Shown: piece by piece, positions 1 through 8,238 of the stretch
Layout: every line of letters begins with the position of its first letter
Position numbering within the stretch: position 1 is the first letter of the stretch
Assembly: GCF_028705895.1 (NCBI RefSeq)
Contig: NZ_JAQWCQ010000026.1
Span: 1-48,212, forward strand
DNA: 48,212 bases
Source of the DNA: Massilibacteroides sp.
GTDB taxonomy: Bacteria; Bacteroidota; Bacteroidia; Bacteroidales; Tannerellaceae
Reading direction: 5' to 3'
Translations under genes and position numbers: made by a program
The notes under the pieces: generated by a model
Seen by the model: only the letters and a program-made list of their open reading frames with translations
Told to the model about the DNA's origin: nothing
Databases searched by the model: none

Positions 1-43
1 ATTCGTAATGAATAGGTCGCCGGTTCGAGTCCGGCTTTCGGCT
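1..43 (+). tRNA. tRNA-Thr (anticodon CGT), 3' part only, cut by window edge
   Basis: The window opens inside the anticodon arm. A 7-base loop TTCGTAA (bases 2-8) gives anticodon CGT. It is followed by the 3' half of the anticodon stem (TGAAT), a 5-base variable loop (14-18), a perfect T arm GCCGG/CCGGC (19-23, 31-35) around TTCGAGT, the 3' acceptor strand TTTCGGC (36-42) and discriminator T43. CCA is not encoded. The 5' half lies outside the window, so the acceptor and D stems cannot be checked. Confidence 0.85.
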
Positions 44-54
44 CATAAATTATG

Positions 55-85
55 AAGCAGTTACAGAGATGTGGCTGCTTTTTTT
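55..85 (+). terminator. Rho-independent terminator after tRNA-Thr
   Basis: AAGCAG (55-60) pairs with CTGCTT (75-80) around a 14-base loop and runs into seven T in a row (79-85). It lies just after the tRNA. The stem is short, so the site is probable rather than certain. Confidence 0.55.
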
Positions 86-177
86 ATTGTCTGTTTGGAG
101 GGTCGTTTATACCGTTTGAAGGTTTCCTGAGGTTGGAATTAAATCAAGAGATAAACCCGTGTAGCCACGAAACAACG

Positions 178-209
178 TTTGTTTTTATTACAGATAAATT
201 TTATCTTTA
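178..209 (+). promoter_or_regulatory. Putative promoter of the HTCS gene
   Basis: TTTG at 178-181 and TATCTTTA at 202-209 are 20 bases apart, close to the Bacteroidetes -33/-7 pattern (TTTG, TAnnTTTG). Transcription would start near 216, about 20 bases before the ATG. Confidence 0.45.
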
Positions 210-235
210 TCTGACTTTATAATATAATACTGTGT

Positions 236-3200
236 ATGATCAGACGTCTTCTTTTCTTTTTAACACTGTTACAACTATGTTATCCTTGCCGTTTGTCAGG
301 TCAGAAGTCTGATTACAGGTTGTTCCACAATATCAGCTTAGGGGCGGAAGCCTCTTTTATCAGTTGTTTCCTGCAGGATACACAAGGGTTGATTTGGATC
401 GGTACCAACAAGGGATTATTTAGTTATGATGGTTATTCCTCACAACCTCACTTCGTTTTCGGCGAACGTGTTAACACCTGGATTTATTGTGGCGTAGTGG
501 CAGATAGTACGTATCTCTATCTGGGAGCTGATAACGGTCTGCTGATTTATAATTATAAAACAGATACTTATGAGGATCCTAAGGTTGATTTTCCTACAGA
601 TATCCGTACACTGACGTTCTATGATGACCTCTTATGGCTTGGCACGCTGAATGGACTTTATACCTATTCACCGGTTTCCCAAAAACTTACTGCTGTTACA
701 GAGGGATTGCCGCATCAGACAATCTACTCCCTGATCAGTGCGTCTGATAATAATCTATATATTGGTACGTATAACGGTTGTTGTCGTTATAATTCCGCTG
801 TCAGAAGAGTAGAACCAATAGAACTTCCTGTTATTAAAGGGAGAAGTAATCAGTTTGTTAACTCTCTCTTGGAAGATACCACGCGCGGTTGTCTCTGGAT
901 TGGTACTGAAGGTAGTCTTTTCAGATATGCACTTGCAGACGGACAAACGCAACGTATTGATGTCTTTCATGATAATTCAATCAAATCGTTAGCTTTAGAT
1001 AGAAACGGACAATTATTGGTCGGTACTGATAACGGATTGTATATTTACCGGGAAGATAAATCTCTATCCCATCTCGTACATGACTCTCGTAACCCGCAAT
1101 CTCTTTCCAATAATATTATCTGGACAATTTTCGCGGATCGCGAACATAATATCTGGTTGGGTACGGATTATGGTATTTCCATGTCAAGGCATAACAGTAT
1201 ATTGCGTTACATTTCAATTTCGCAGATTACCGGAACCGGTGAGGGTAATCAATTCTATTCCATGCTACGTGATGTTTATGGGACCTATTGGTTTGGAGGG
1301 ACTAACGGGTTAATTCGTTTTACTGACCCTCTGGGTGAAGGACAGAATTCGATATGGTATAAGATGGGTGATCCTAAATATCCCTTGTCTCATAACCGGG
1401 TAAGGCATCTCTATGAAGATCGTGAACAACAACTTTGGGTGGCTACAGATGGAGGTATCAGCCGCTATAATCCGGAAAGTAAGCAATTCGTACATTATAA
1501 TATAGTGGACAGCACCCATCGTTACAATGCAAATTGGGCATATAATCTTTATGAAGATTCGGACGGGCAGTTTTGGATAGCTACCTGTCTGGGGGGAATT
1601 TTTGTAGTCGATAAGAAGCGTCTTACAAATTCTTCTAACGAGCTGTATATGGCAGAGAAGATATACCGTACCGATAACGGATTGTCGGGCATGTTTATTA
1701 ATCAGCTAATCCCAGATAAAGACGGCAATGTGTTAGCTCTTTTAAGCAGTGCTAATTGCATAGATAAGATAAATCCTTCTACAAACAGGATCTCGTCTAT
1801 CACTTCGGGCAAAATACAGGAAGAACAAAAGCCCAATTATGTATTATGTAGTGATGATGGCTGGGTTTGGATCGGCTTTCCGGGAGGAGTAATGCGGGCA
1901 ACATCTTCGGGAGATAGTATAGGTGTACTCCCTCTTGATCCATTCAATCATTACGAAGTGTTATCTATGGTTGAGGCAGACAGGAAAATATGGATATCCA
2001 CTACCGACGGATTATGGGTTGTGGATCAGCAGACGTTGGAAGTACGCCGGTTAAGTGTTAGTGATAAACGATTTACCAGTTTGTTCTTTGATAAGAAGGA
2101 GGAGAAGTTATACTTGGGTACTGCAGATGGATTTGCGATTTCCTCACCCAATGCGTTGTTAGCTGAATACCCTGAACAGCCATTATTGTTGACCGCCCTT
2201 TATGTAAACAACCAACTTTATAAGCCCAACGTAGAACAGGCTAATCAGAGTATTCGCCGTGTAGAGCAGATAAGATTGAACTACAAACAAAATAACCTTG
2301 CTTTTGAATTTTCCGACTTACCTTATTCAAAGGAAGAAAAAAGCCGGATTGTGTATCGCCTTGAGGGAGTAGATAGTGAGTGGAATTTTCTGGCTCCAAA
2401 TGCCAACCGTCTTACTTATAATAATTTGTTTTATGGCGATTATCAATTGAAAGTAAGTAAGTTGGATGCTTATGGGAAACCGTCTGAGAAAGTATATCAT
2501 CTGGATATCCATATTCTTCCTCCTTGGTATTATACACAATGGGCGAAGGCCTTTTATTTCCTGCTATGCTGCGTACTGATTATTTGGACTGTTAACTTTT
2601 TTCGGGTAAAGAACCGTTTCAAGCTGGAACGGTTGGAGAAAGAAAAGATTCTGGAACAGTCGCGTGCTAAAATGGAATTTTTCACCAATCTTTCCCACGA
2701 TCTCAAGACGCCTTTAAGCATGATTATTGCACCCATCAGTAAAATGCTGCCTGAAATCAAGAATCCCGAAGAAAAGAAGCAGTTAGAACAGGTTCAGCGT
2801 AATGCCATAAAACTTAATTCATTGATTCACCAAGGGCTGGATTTTAACAGAGTGGATAGTGGCAATAGCGCTTTGTTGATTTTATCACAAATTGAATTGG
2901 TTTCCTTTGTCCGGGATTTACTCGCGCTTTATACGGAGGGGAAAATAAAAGAAAAACAGCTTAATATTGTTTTTCATTCCGATCAGGAATGTCTGTATAT
3001 ACAGATGGACGCGATCAAATTAGAGTCTATATTAGATAATCTTTTATCAAATGCGGTGAAATACACACCGGAAGGTGGAACTATAACCCTTTCTCTGTTT
3101 GGCTCTGAAGGAGGGAAGGACATCCGTATTTCTGTTTCAGATACTGGTATCGGAGTTCCTTATCAAGATCAACCTTATGTTTTCCAACGTTTTTTTCAGT

Positions 3201-4174
3201 CATCAAAAACAGCAGGAAAAAAAGAAGGAACGGGAATTGGCCTTTATTTGGTGAAAACATATACGGAATTGCATGGTGGTAGCGTGAAACTGATTTCAGA
3301 AGAGAATACAGGTACAACTATAACTCTTACACTGCCGGTAGGGAATAAAGAGCAGGCTACACATATAGATACTTCCGATTCTTCGTTGGCCACCTTGTCT
3401 CCGGATGCTCCTCATATATTGATTATTGACGACAATGCAGAAGTGGCAGAGTTCATTTACCAGATTCTGCAGGCCAAATATAATTGTCGTGTTGCGGAAA
3501 ATGGTAAAGTAGGTTTGGAGCTTGCCCTGGAGTTATTACCTGATTTAATAATATCGGATGTGACGATGCCTATTATGGATGGATTTGAAATGGTGCGCCG
3601 TTTAAAGAAGCATATCCCTACGAGTACCATTCCGGTTATTCTGTTAACGGCAAAAAGTGATAAGGAAACAGAACTCGAAAGTCTTCAGTTACGCGTAGAG
3701 GCATTTATCGCCAAACCATTTGAACCGGACATTCTGCTTCTGCGGGTAGAACAACTGCTTTACAATAAACAGGTTCACGAGGATAAAGCACGTATGGAAA
3801 TGTTGGCTACCCCAAAGGCGATGGAGGCCGTTTCTCAAGATGAGAAATTCTTAGCAAACGTTACCCGTCTGATTGAAGAACATATTTCTGATTCCGAACT
3901 GAATGTGAATATGCTTTGTGATCTGGCTGCGATAAGTAACAAACAGATGTATCGTAAATTAAAACAACTAACAGGTATAACGCCAGTAGAATACATCAAG
4001 TCTATTCGTATGAAGAAAGCAGCCATGCTATTGAAGCAAAAAAAGTTTACGGTAGCAGAAGTAATGTATATGGTGGGCTTCTCGAATCACTCTTATTTCT
4101 CCAAATGCTTTCAGTCTGAATTTGGACTTACTCCCAAACAATATCCGTATATGGAATATTCACAAAATGAATAA
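236..4174 (+). CDS. Hybrid two-component system sensor/regulator (HTCS) of the galactan locus
   Basis: One 1312-aa protein holds a whole two-component system. In order: signal peptide (about 1-22); a long periplasmic region of beta-propeller repeats (WIGT-N-GL motifs, to about 650); a Y_Y_Y domain (about 680-755); one membrane span (about 772-792); histidine kinase with phospho-acceptor H821 in NLSHDLKTP and ATPase boxes DTGIGVP and GTGIGLYL; a receiver with acceptor D1108 (SDVTMPIMDG); and a C-terminal AraC-type DNA-binding domain (about 1205-1300). Family knowledge: HTCS proteins sense oligosaccharides in the periplasm and activate the adjacent PUL. It directly precedes galactan genes on the same strand, as in the Bacteroides thetaiotaomicron galactan PUL, so beta-1,4-galactan oligosaccharides are the inferred signal. 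The last codons and stop lie inside a repeated element (4157-4333). Confidence 0.95.
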   Translation: MIRRLLFFLTLLQLCYPCRLSGQKSDYRLFHNISLGAEASFISCFLQDTQGLIWIGTNKGLFSYDGYSSQPHFVFGERVNTWIYCGVVADSTYLYLGADNGLLIYNYKTDTYEDPKVDFPTDIRTLTFYDDLLWLGTLNGLYTYSPVSQKLTAVTEGLPHQTIYSLISASDNNLYIGTYNGCCRYNSAVRRVEPIELPVIKGRSNQFVNSLLEDTTRGCLWIGTEGSLFRYALADGQTQRIDVFHDNSIKSLALDRNGQLLVGTDNGLYIYREDKSLSHLVHDSRNPQSLSNNIIWTIFADREHNIWLGTDYGISMSRHNSILRYISISQITGTGEGNQFYSMLRDVYGTYWFGGTNGLIRFTDPLGEGQNSIWYKMGDPKYPLSHNRVRHLYEDREQQLWVATDGGISRYNPESKQFVHYNIVDSTHRYNANWAYNLYEDSDGQFWIATCLGGIFVVDKKRLTNSSNELYMAEKIYRTDNGLSGMFINQLIPDKDGNVLALLSSANCIDKINPSTNRISSITSGKIQEEQKPNYVLCSDDGWVWIGFPGGVMRATSSGDSIGVLPLDPFNHYEVLSMVEADRKIWISTTDGLWVVDQQTLEVRRLSVSDKRFTSLFFDKKEEKLYLGTADGFAISSPNALLAEYPEQPLLLTALYVNNQLYKPNVEQANQSIRRVEQIRLNYKQNNLAFEFSDLPYSKEEKSRIVYRLEGVDSEWNFLAPNANRLTYNNLFYGDYQLKVSKLDAYGKPSEKVYHLDIHILPPWYYTQWAKAFYFLLCCVLIIWTVNFFRVKNRFKLERLEKEKILEQSRAKMEFFTNLSHDLKTPLSMIIAPISKMLPEIKNPEEKKQLEQVQRNAIKLNSLIHQGLDFNRVDSGNSALLILSQIELVSFVRDLLALYTEGKIKEKQLNIVFHSDQECLYIQMDAIKLESILDNLLSNAVKYTPEGGTITLSLFGSEGGKDIRISVSDTGIGVPYQDQPYVFQRFFQSSKTAGKKEGTGIGLYLVKTYTELHGGSVKLISEENTGTTITLTLPVGNKEQATHIDTSDSSLATLSPDAPHILIIDDNAEVAEFIYQILQAKYNCRVAENGKVGLELALELLPDLIISDVTMPIMDGFEMVRRLKKHIPTSTIPVILLTAKSDKETELESLQLRVEAFIAKPFEPDILLLRVEQLLYNKQVHEDKARMEMLATPKAMEAVSQDEKFLANVTRLIEEHISDSELNVNMLCDLAAISNKQMYRKLKQLTGITPVEYIKSIRMKKAAMLLKQKKFTVAEVMYMVGFSNHSYFSKCFQSEFGLTPKQYPYMEYSQNE

Positions 4175-4333
4175 CAGCTCCATAGAGAAGATCAAATATA
4201 TACTAATATATTCCCCTTTTGTAAGGCTTTGTTTTTGGTGTTGAAAATCAATAGAAAAATAGGTTTAAAATTATAAAGGATATTTTTGCAAAAATATCCT
4301 TTATAATTGGAAAAATAACCTTTATATTTTTTT
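4157..4333 (+). repeat. 177-bp dispersed element, copy 1 (copy 2 at 38783-38959, opposite strand)
   Basis: This stretch matches the reverse complement of 38783-38959 over the same length. The shared blocks are TATTCACAAAATGAATAACAG less its last base, plus that G (4157-4177); AAATATATACTAATATA (4194-4210); TGAAAATCAA; and an unbroken 68-bp identity (4266-4333). The 68-bp run contains a 40-bp perfect palindrome (4269-4308) centred on TTTTTGCAAAAA. The first block is itself an inverted repeat (TATTCA, 5 bases, TGAATA) and contains the HTCS stop codon. The region between blocks has diverged. No ORF is carried. It may be a small mobile or REP-like element, or a conserved regulatory module. From 4334 to 4507 I see no other feature. 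Confidence 0.8.
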
Positions 4334-4507
4334 TCTTATTACTATGAATCAAATTTTAGCTTTTTGCCAAGCTTTTGAACCGGCATGAAATATACACTGA
4401 TTTAATTCCGCCAACGGGTATAATACTCTTTTTATCCATCCAACCATCATTTGAGCCTTTCCAGTGAGGGTTTGTCTGTTTTTTATCCTCTTATGTCCGA
4501 AATCTGC

Positions 4508-4538
4508 TTTGGGAAAAACAGGTGTTGTTCTACATTTG
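4508..4538 (+). promoter_or_regulatory. Consensus promoter of the GH53 gene
   Basis: TTTG at 4508-4511, exactly 19 bases, then TACATTTG at 4531-4538: a full match to the Bacteroidetes -33/-7 consensus. Transcription would start near 4545, 55 bases before the ATG at 4600. An in-frame ATG at 4522 lies inside this promoter and so cannot be the start. This is the likely HTCS-controlled promoter of the PUL. Confidence 0.75.
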
Positions 4539-4599
4539 CCGGTATCGGGTAAAGCCTGAATTTGATTACTTGAAAAAACATATTATAATTAGTGCAACC

Positions 4600-5706
4600 A
4601 TGAAACACATGACGTATTTTACGCTGTTCTTTAGTCTTGCTTTTGCTTTATTTGCATGTAGTAATGAAGGTAAAACAGAATCTCAGGATGATAAATCTGA
4701 TGATAATGATGAGACTACGGAAATTGTATTTGCAAAAGGAGCCGATATCGGTTGGATGACCGAGTATGAAGCTAAGGGATATAATTTTTTTAATGCCGCA
4801 GGAGAGAAACGAGAATGTACTGAACTGATGAAAGAACTTGGACTTAACGCGGTCCGTCTGCGGGTTTGGGTGAATCCTGAAGAACATGATAACTGGTGTA
4901 ATAAAGAGGATTTGCTGGTGAAGGCCAAGAGAGCTAAAGCGCTCGGTATGGACATTATGGTGAATTTTCATTATAGCGACTGGTGGGCAGATCCGGGTAA
5001 GCAGAATATCCCGGCCGCATGGAAATCATATACCTATGAACAGATGAAAACAGCTGTTGCAAACCATACGAATGAGGTGTTGCAATTATTAGAAGAAAAC
5101 CAAATCACTCCGAAGTGGGTACAGGTAGGCAATGAAACAAGCAATGGATTTTTATGGGATATGGGACAGGCAGACAAGAATCCGAAACAATATGCCGGAC
5201 TGTTTTCCGCCGGGTATGATGCTGTAAAGAAGGTCTTCCCGGAGGCTATTGTAATCGCTCATTTAGACAATGGATTTAGCAACGGACTATATAATTGGAA
5301 TCTGGATATTCTGAAAAACAATGGAGCCAAATGGGATATGATCGGTATGTCTCTCTATCCTTATTGGGCAATGCAAAACACCAGTTTTAGTTATACAACA
5401 GCCGATTCGGTTATTACGGATTGCACCGCGAATATACAGAAGGTAAGTACCAAGTATAATTGTGATGTAATGATTGTGGAAACCGGAATGGAATGTGCTG
5501 ATGCCAGTGGAAATCTGGCAACATCAGCTGTCCTGGCAGAGGGGAAAAGACAATTAGACCGAATCCTGAAAGAATGTATGGAGAATACTGACGGTCGTTG
5601 TAAAGGGGTATTCTATTGGGAGCCGGAATGCAAACCCAGTCAATATCGTTTGGGAGCATTTACAGAAGATGGACGTCCTACTGTAATAATGGATGCCTTC
5701 AAATAA
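4600..5706 (+). CDS. GH53 arabinogalactan endo-beta-1,4-galactanase, lipoprotein
   Basis: A 368-aa endo-galactanase that should cut internal beta-1,4 bonds of galactan (pectic arabinogalactan I side chains). The N-terminus is a lipoprotein signal (LFAC, lipid Cys 20) followed by an acidic Ser/Asp-rich linker typical of surface-exposed Bacteroidetes lipoproteins. The GH53 barrel covers about 45-365, starting with KGADIGWMTEYEAKGY and the LGLNAVRLRVWVNP strand. The acid/base is E179 (VGNETSNG) and the nucleophile E294 (MIVETG), by family pattern. The start at 4600 was chosen because the consensus promoter (4508-4538) rules out the earlier in-frame ATG and this one begins the signal peptide. The GH2 gene begins 17 bases after its stop, so the two are co-transcribed. 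Confidence 0.93.
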   Translation: MKHMTYFTLFFSLAFALFACSNEGKTESQDDKSDDNDETTEIVFAKGADIGWMTEYEAKGYNFFNAAGEKRECTELMKELGLNAVRLRVWVNPEEHDNWCNKEDLLVKAKRAKALGMDIMVNFHYSDWWADPGKQNIPAAWKSYTYEQMKTAVANHTNEVLQLLEENQITPKWVQVGNETSNGFLWDMGQADKNPKQYAGLFSAGYDAVKKVFPEAIVIAHLDNGFSNGLYNWNLDILKNNGAKWDMIGMSLYPYWAMQNTSFSYTTADSVITDCTANIQKVSTKYNCDVMIVETGMECADASGNLATSAVLAEGKRQLDRILKECMENTDGRCKGVFYWEPECKPSQYRLGAFTEDGRPTVIMDAFK

Positions 5707-5723
5707 AACAGAACTATTGTATT

Positions 5724-8198
5724 ATGAATAAGAAACTATTGACTTCACTTTGTTGCCTTCTTTTCCCGTTGTTGGTTATGGGGCAACGTGCGGAAATTTT
5801 CCTTGATAAAAATTGGAAGTTCCTTAAAGGTGATATGCCTGATGCATCGCAAGCTGACTTTGACGATACCAAGTGGGAAACAGTTAATGTCCCTCATGAC
5901 TGGGCTATCTTTGGTCCTTTTGATCGAAGTAATGATTTACAGCATGTGGCGGTTATGCAGAACTTTGAAAAACAGGCTTCTGTTAAAACCGGACGTACCG
6001 GTGGATTGCCATATGTAGGTGTAGGCTGGTATCGCACTACGTTTCAGGCCCCGACTGATAAGCAAGTGACACTCATCTTTGATGGCGCTATGAGTGAAGC
6101 GCGTATCTATGTCAACGGACAGGAGGCTTGCTTCTGGCCTTTTGGCTATAATTCGTTTCATTTTGATGCGACACCTTATATATATAAGGACGGACAACTG
6201 AATACGCTTTCTGTGCGTCTGGAAAATAAACCGCAATCTTCCCGTTGGTATCCAGGAGCAGGCTTATATCGTAATGTACGTTTGGTTACAACGGAGCAAG
6301 TTCACGTACCGGTTTGGGGCACACAACTTACAACCCCGCATGTGGCAGACGATTACGCTTCTGTGCGACTGTTGACTACGGTTGTCGGAGCGGAAAACAG
6401 GGAGGTACGTATTGTTACGAATATTATTTCTCCGGAAGGGAATGTGGTTGCCGCAAAAGACAATATTCGCAAGATAAATCACGGGCAACCTTTTGAGCAG
6501 AACTTTTTGATTGATGCTCCTTCTCTCTGGTCGCCCGAGACTCCTCATTTATATAAAGCTATCTCTAAAATTTATGTTGGCGACAAACAAACCGATGAAT
6601 ATACCACCCGTTTCGGTATTCGCAGCATCGAGATTGTCGCGGATAAGGGTTTCTTTCTGAACGGTAAGCATCGCAAATTTCAGGGTGTATGCAACCACCA
6701 CGACTTAGGGCCGTTGGGTGCGGCTATTAATACGGCAGCCCTTCGCCGTCAACTCACGTTACTGAAGGATATGGGGTGCGATGCTATCCGTACTGCGCAC
6801 AATATGCCCGCTCCTGAATTGATAGAGCTTTGCGACGAGATGGGTTTTATGGTAATGGTAGAGCCTTTTGATGAATGGGATATTGCTAAATGCGAGAATG
6901 GTTATCATCGCTATTTTAATGAGTGGGTGGAACGGGATATGGTAAATATGTTGCGCCATTACCGTAACAATGCAAGTGTTGTGATGTGGAGTATCGGTAA
7001 CGAAGTTCCGACTCAATGTAGTCCGGAGGGGTATAAGGTTGCTTCTTTCTTACAGGATATTTGTCATCGCGAAGATCCGACACGTCCGGTGACATGCGGT
7101 ATGGATCAGGTTTCCTGTGTGTTGGCCAATGGCTTCGCTGCTATGATAGATGTGCCGGGATTCAATTATCGTGCGCATCGTTATATGGAGGCTTATCAGA
7201 AACTGCCACAAAACATTGTGCTTGGTTCTGAAACTTCGTCAACCGTTAGTTCTCGTGGTGTTTATAAATTCCCTGTATTGAAACGTGCCGATGCTAAATA
7301 TGACGATCATCAATCGTCAGGTTATGACTTGGAGTATTGCTCTTGGTCTAATGTGCCGGATAAGGATTTTGCTTTGGCAGACGATTATGCCTGGACGATC
7401 GGACAGTTCGTGTGGACAGGCTTTGACTATTTGGGGGAACCTTCTCCGTATGATACGGATGCCTGGCCCAGTCACAGTTCACTGTTTGGTATTATAGATC
7501 TGGCAAGTATTCCGAAAGATCGTTACTATTTGTATCGCAGTCTTTGGAATAAGAAGGCGAATACCCTGCACATACTTCCTCATTGGACATGGCCGGGAAG
7601 AGAAGGAGAAAATACGCCGGTTTTTGTTTATACGAATTATCCGTCAGCCGAATTGTTTGTCAACGGCAAGAGCTATGGGAAACAACGCAAACTCACATCC
7701 GAAGAAAGCCGTGCTTTGGTCGGCAAGGATTCGTTGGCTTTACAGCGCCGCTATCGCCTGATTTGGATGGATGTACCCTATGAACCGGGTGAAATAAAGG
7801 TGGTGGCTTATGATGCTTCCGGTGCACCATCCGAAGAGAAAATAATCCGTACAGCCGGTAAACCTCACCATCTGGAGGTCGTGACAGACCGCGCTCAACT
7901 TTCTGCAGATGGGAAAGACTTGGCGTATATTACGGTACGCGTGGTTGATAAGGATGGAAATCTCTGTCCGGCTGCCAATCATAAGGTGTCTTTTACGGTC
8001 AAAGGAACGGGCAAGTATCGCGCGGCTGCAAATGGCGACCCGACCAGTCTTGATTTGTTTCATTTGCCTCAGATGCCTGCTTTTAGCGGACAACTGACGG
8101 CTATTGTACAAAGCAACGAACAAGCCGGCGAGATTGTCTTTGAGGCTAAGGCTAAAGGCTTGAAAGCGGGAAAACTAATTATTTCTGTTTTAGAATGA
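5724..8198 (+). CDS. GH2 beta-galactosidase
   Basis: An 824-aa exo-glycosidase expected to remove galactose from the oligosaccharides made by the GH53 enzyme. A signal peptide (about 1-20, ending VMG-Q) sends it to the periplasm. Domains in order: sugar-binding jelly roll (about 25-200), Ig-like GH2 domain (about 205-305), TIM barrel (about 310-600) with acid/base E427 (WSIGNEVP) and nucleophile E503 (LGSETSS), then Ig-like C-terminal domains including a DUF4982-type segment. The start was set at the ATG opening the signal peptide; an in-frame extension back to 5616 would overlap the GH53 gene by 91 bases and is unlikely. Beta-galactosidase is inferred from family and GH53 neighbour; GH2 also holds glucuronidases and mannosidases. 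Confidence 0.9.
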   Translation: MNKKLLTSLCCLLFPLLVMGQRAEIFLDKNWKFLKGDMPDASQADFDDTKWETVNVPHDWAIFGPFDRSNDLQHVAVMQNFEKQASVKTGRTGGLPYVGVGWYRTTFQAPTDKQVTLIFDGAMSEARIYVNGQEACFWPFGYNSFHFDATPYIYKDGQLNTLSVRLENKPQSSRWYPGAGLYRNVRLVTTEQVHVPVWGTQLTTPHVADDYASVRLLTTVVGAENREVRIVTNIISPEGNVVAAKDNIRKINHGQPFEQNFLIDAPSLWSPETPHLYKAISKIYVGDKQTDEYTTRFGIRSIEIVADKGFFLNGKHRKFQGVCNHHDLGPLGAAINTAALRRQLTLLKDMGCDAIRTAHNMPAPELIELCDEMGFMVMVEPFDEWDIAKCENGYHRYFNEWVERDMVNMLRHYRNNASVVMWSIGNEVPTQCSPEGYKVASFLQDICHREDPTRPVTCGMDQVSCVLANGFAAMIDVPGFNYRAHRYMEAYQKLPQNIVLGSETSSTVSSRGVYKFPVLKRADAKYDDHQSSGYDLEYCSWSNVPDKDFALADDYAWTIGQFVWTGFDYLGEPSPYDTDAWPSHSSLFGIIDLASIPKDRYYLYRSLWNKKANTLHILPHWTWPGREGENTPVFVYTNYPSAELFVNGKSYGKQRKLTSEESRALVGKDSLALQRRYRLIWMDVPYEPGEIKVVAYDASGAPSEEKIIRTAGKPHHLEVVTDRAQLSADGKDLAYITVRVVDKDGNLCPAANHKVSFTVKGTGKYRAAANGDPTSLDLFHLPQMPAFSGQLTAIVQSNEQAGEIVFEAKAKGLKAGKLIISVLE

Positions 8199-8238
8199 TA
8201 GTATAGAAAATTATTGTTAACATTAATTTAATGAATGC

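Noticed and set aside
3081-3317. Antisense ORFs of 60-140 codons inside the large genes
   Set aside because: They overlap well-supported genes on the other strand or in other frames and show no domain, signal peptide or promoter of their own.
4522-4599. N-terminal extension of the GH53 protein from ATG 4522
   Set aside because: The ATG lies between the -33 and -7 elements of a consensus promoter, and the extension would bury the lipoprotein signal.
5616-5723. Longer GH2 reading frame starting at 5616
   Set aside because: It overlaps the GH53 gene by 91 bases in another frame and hides the signal peptide that starts at 5724.
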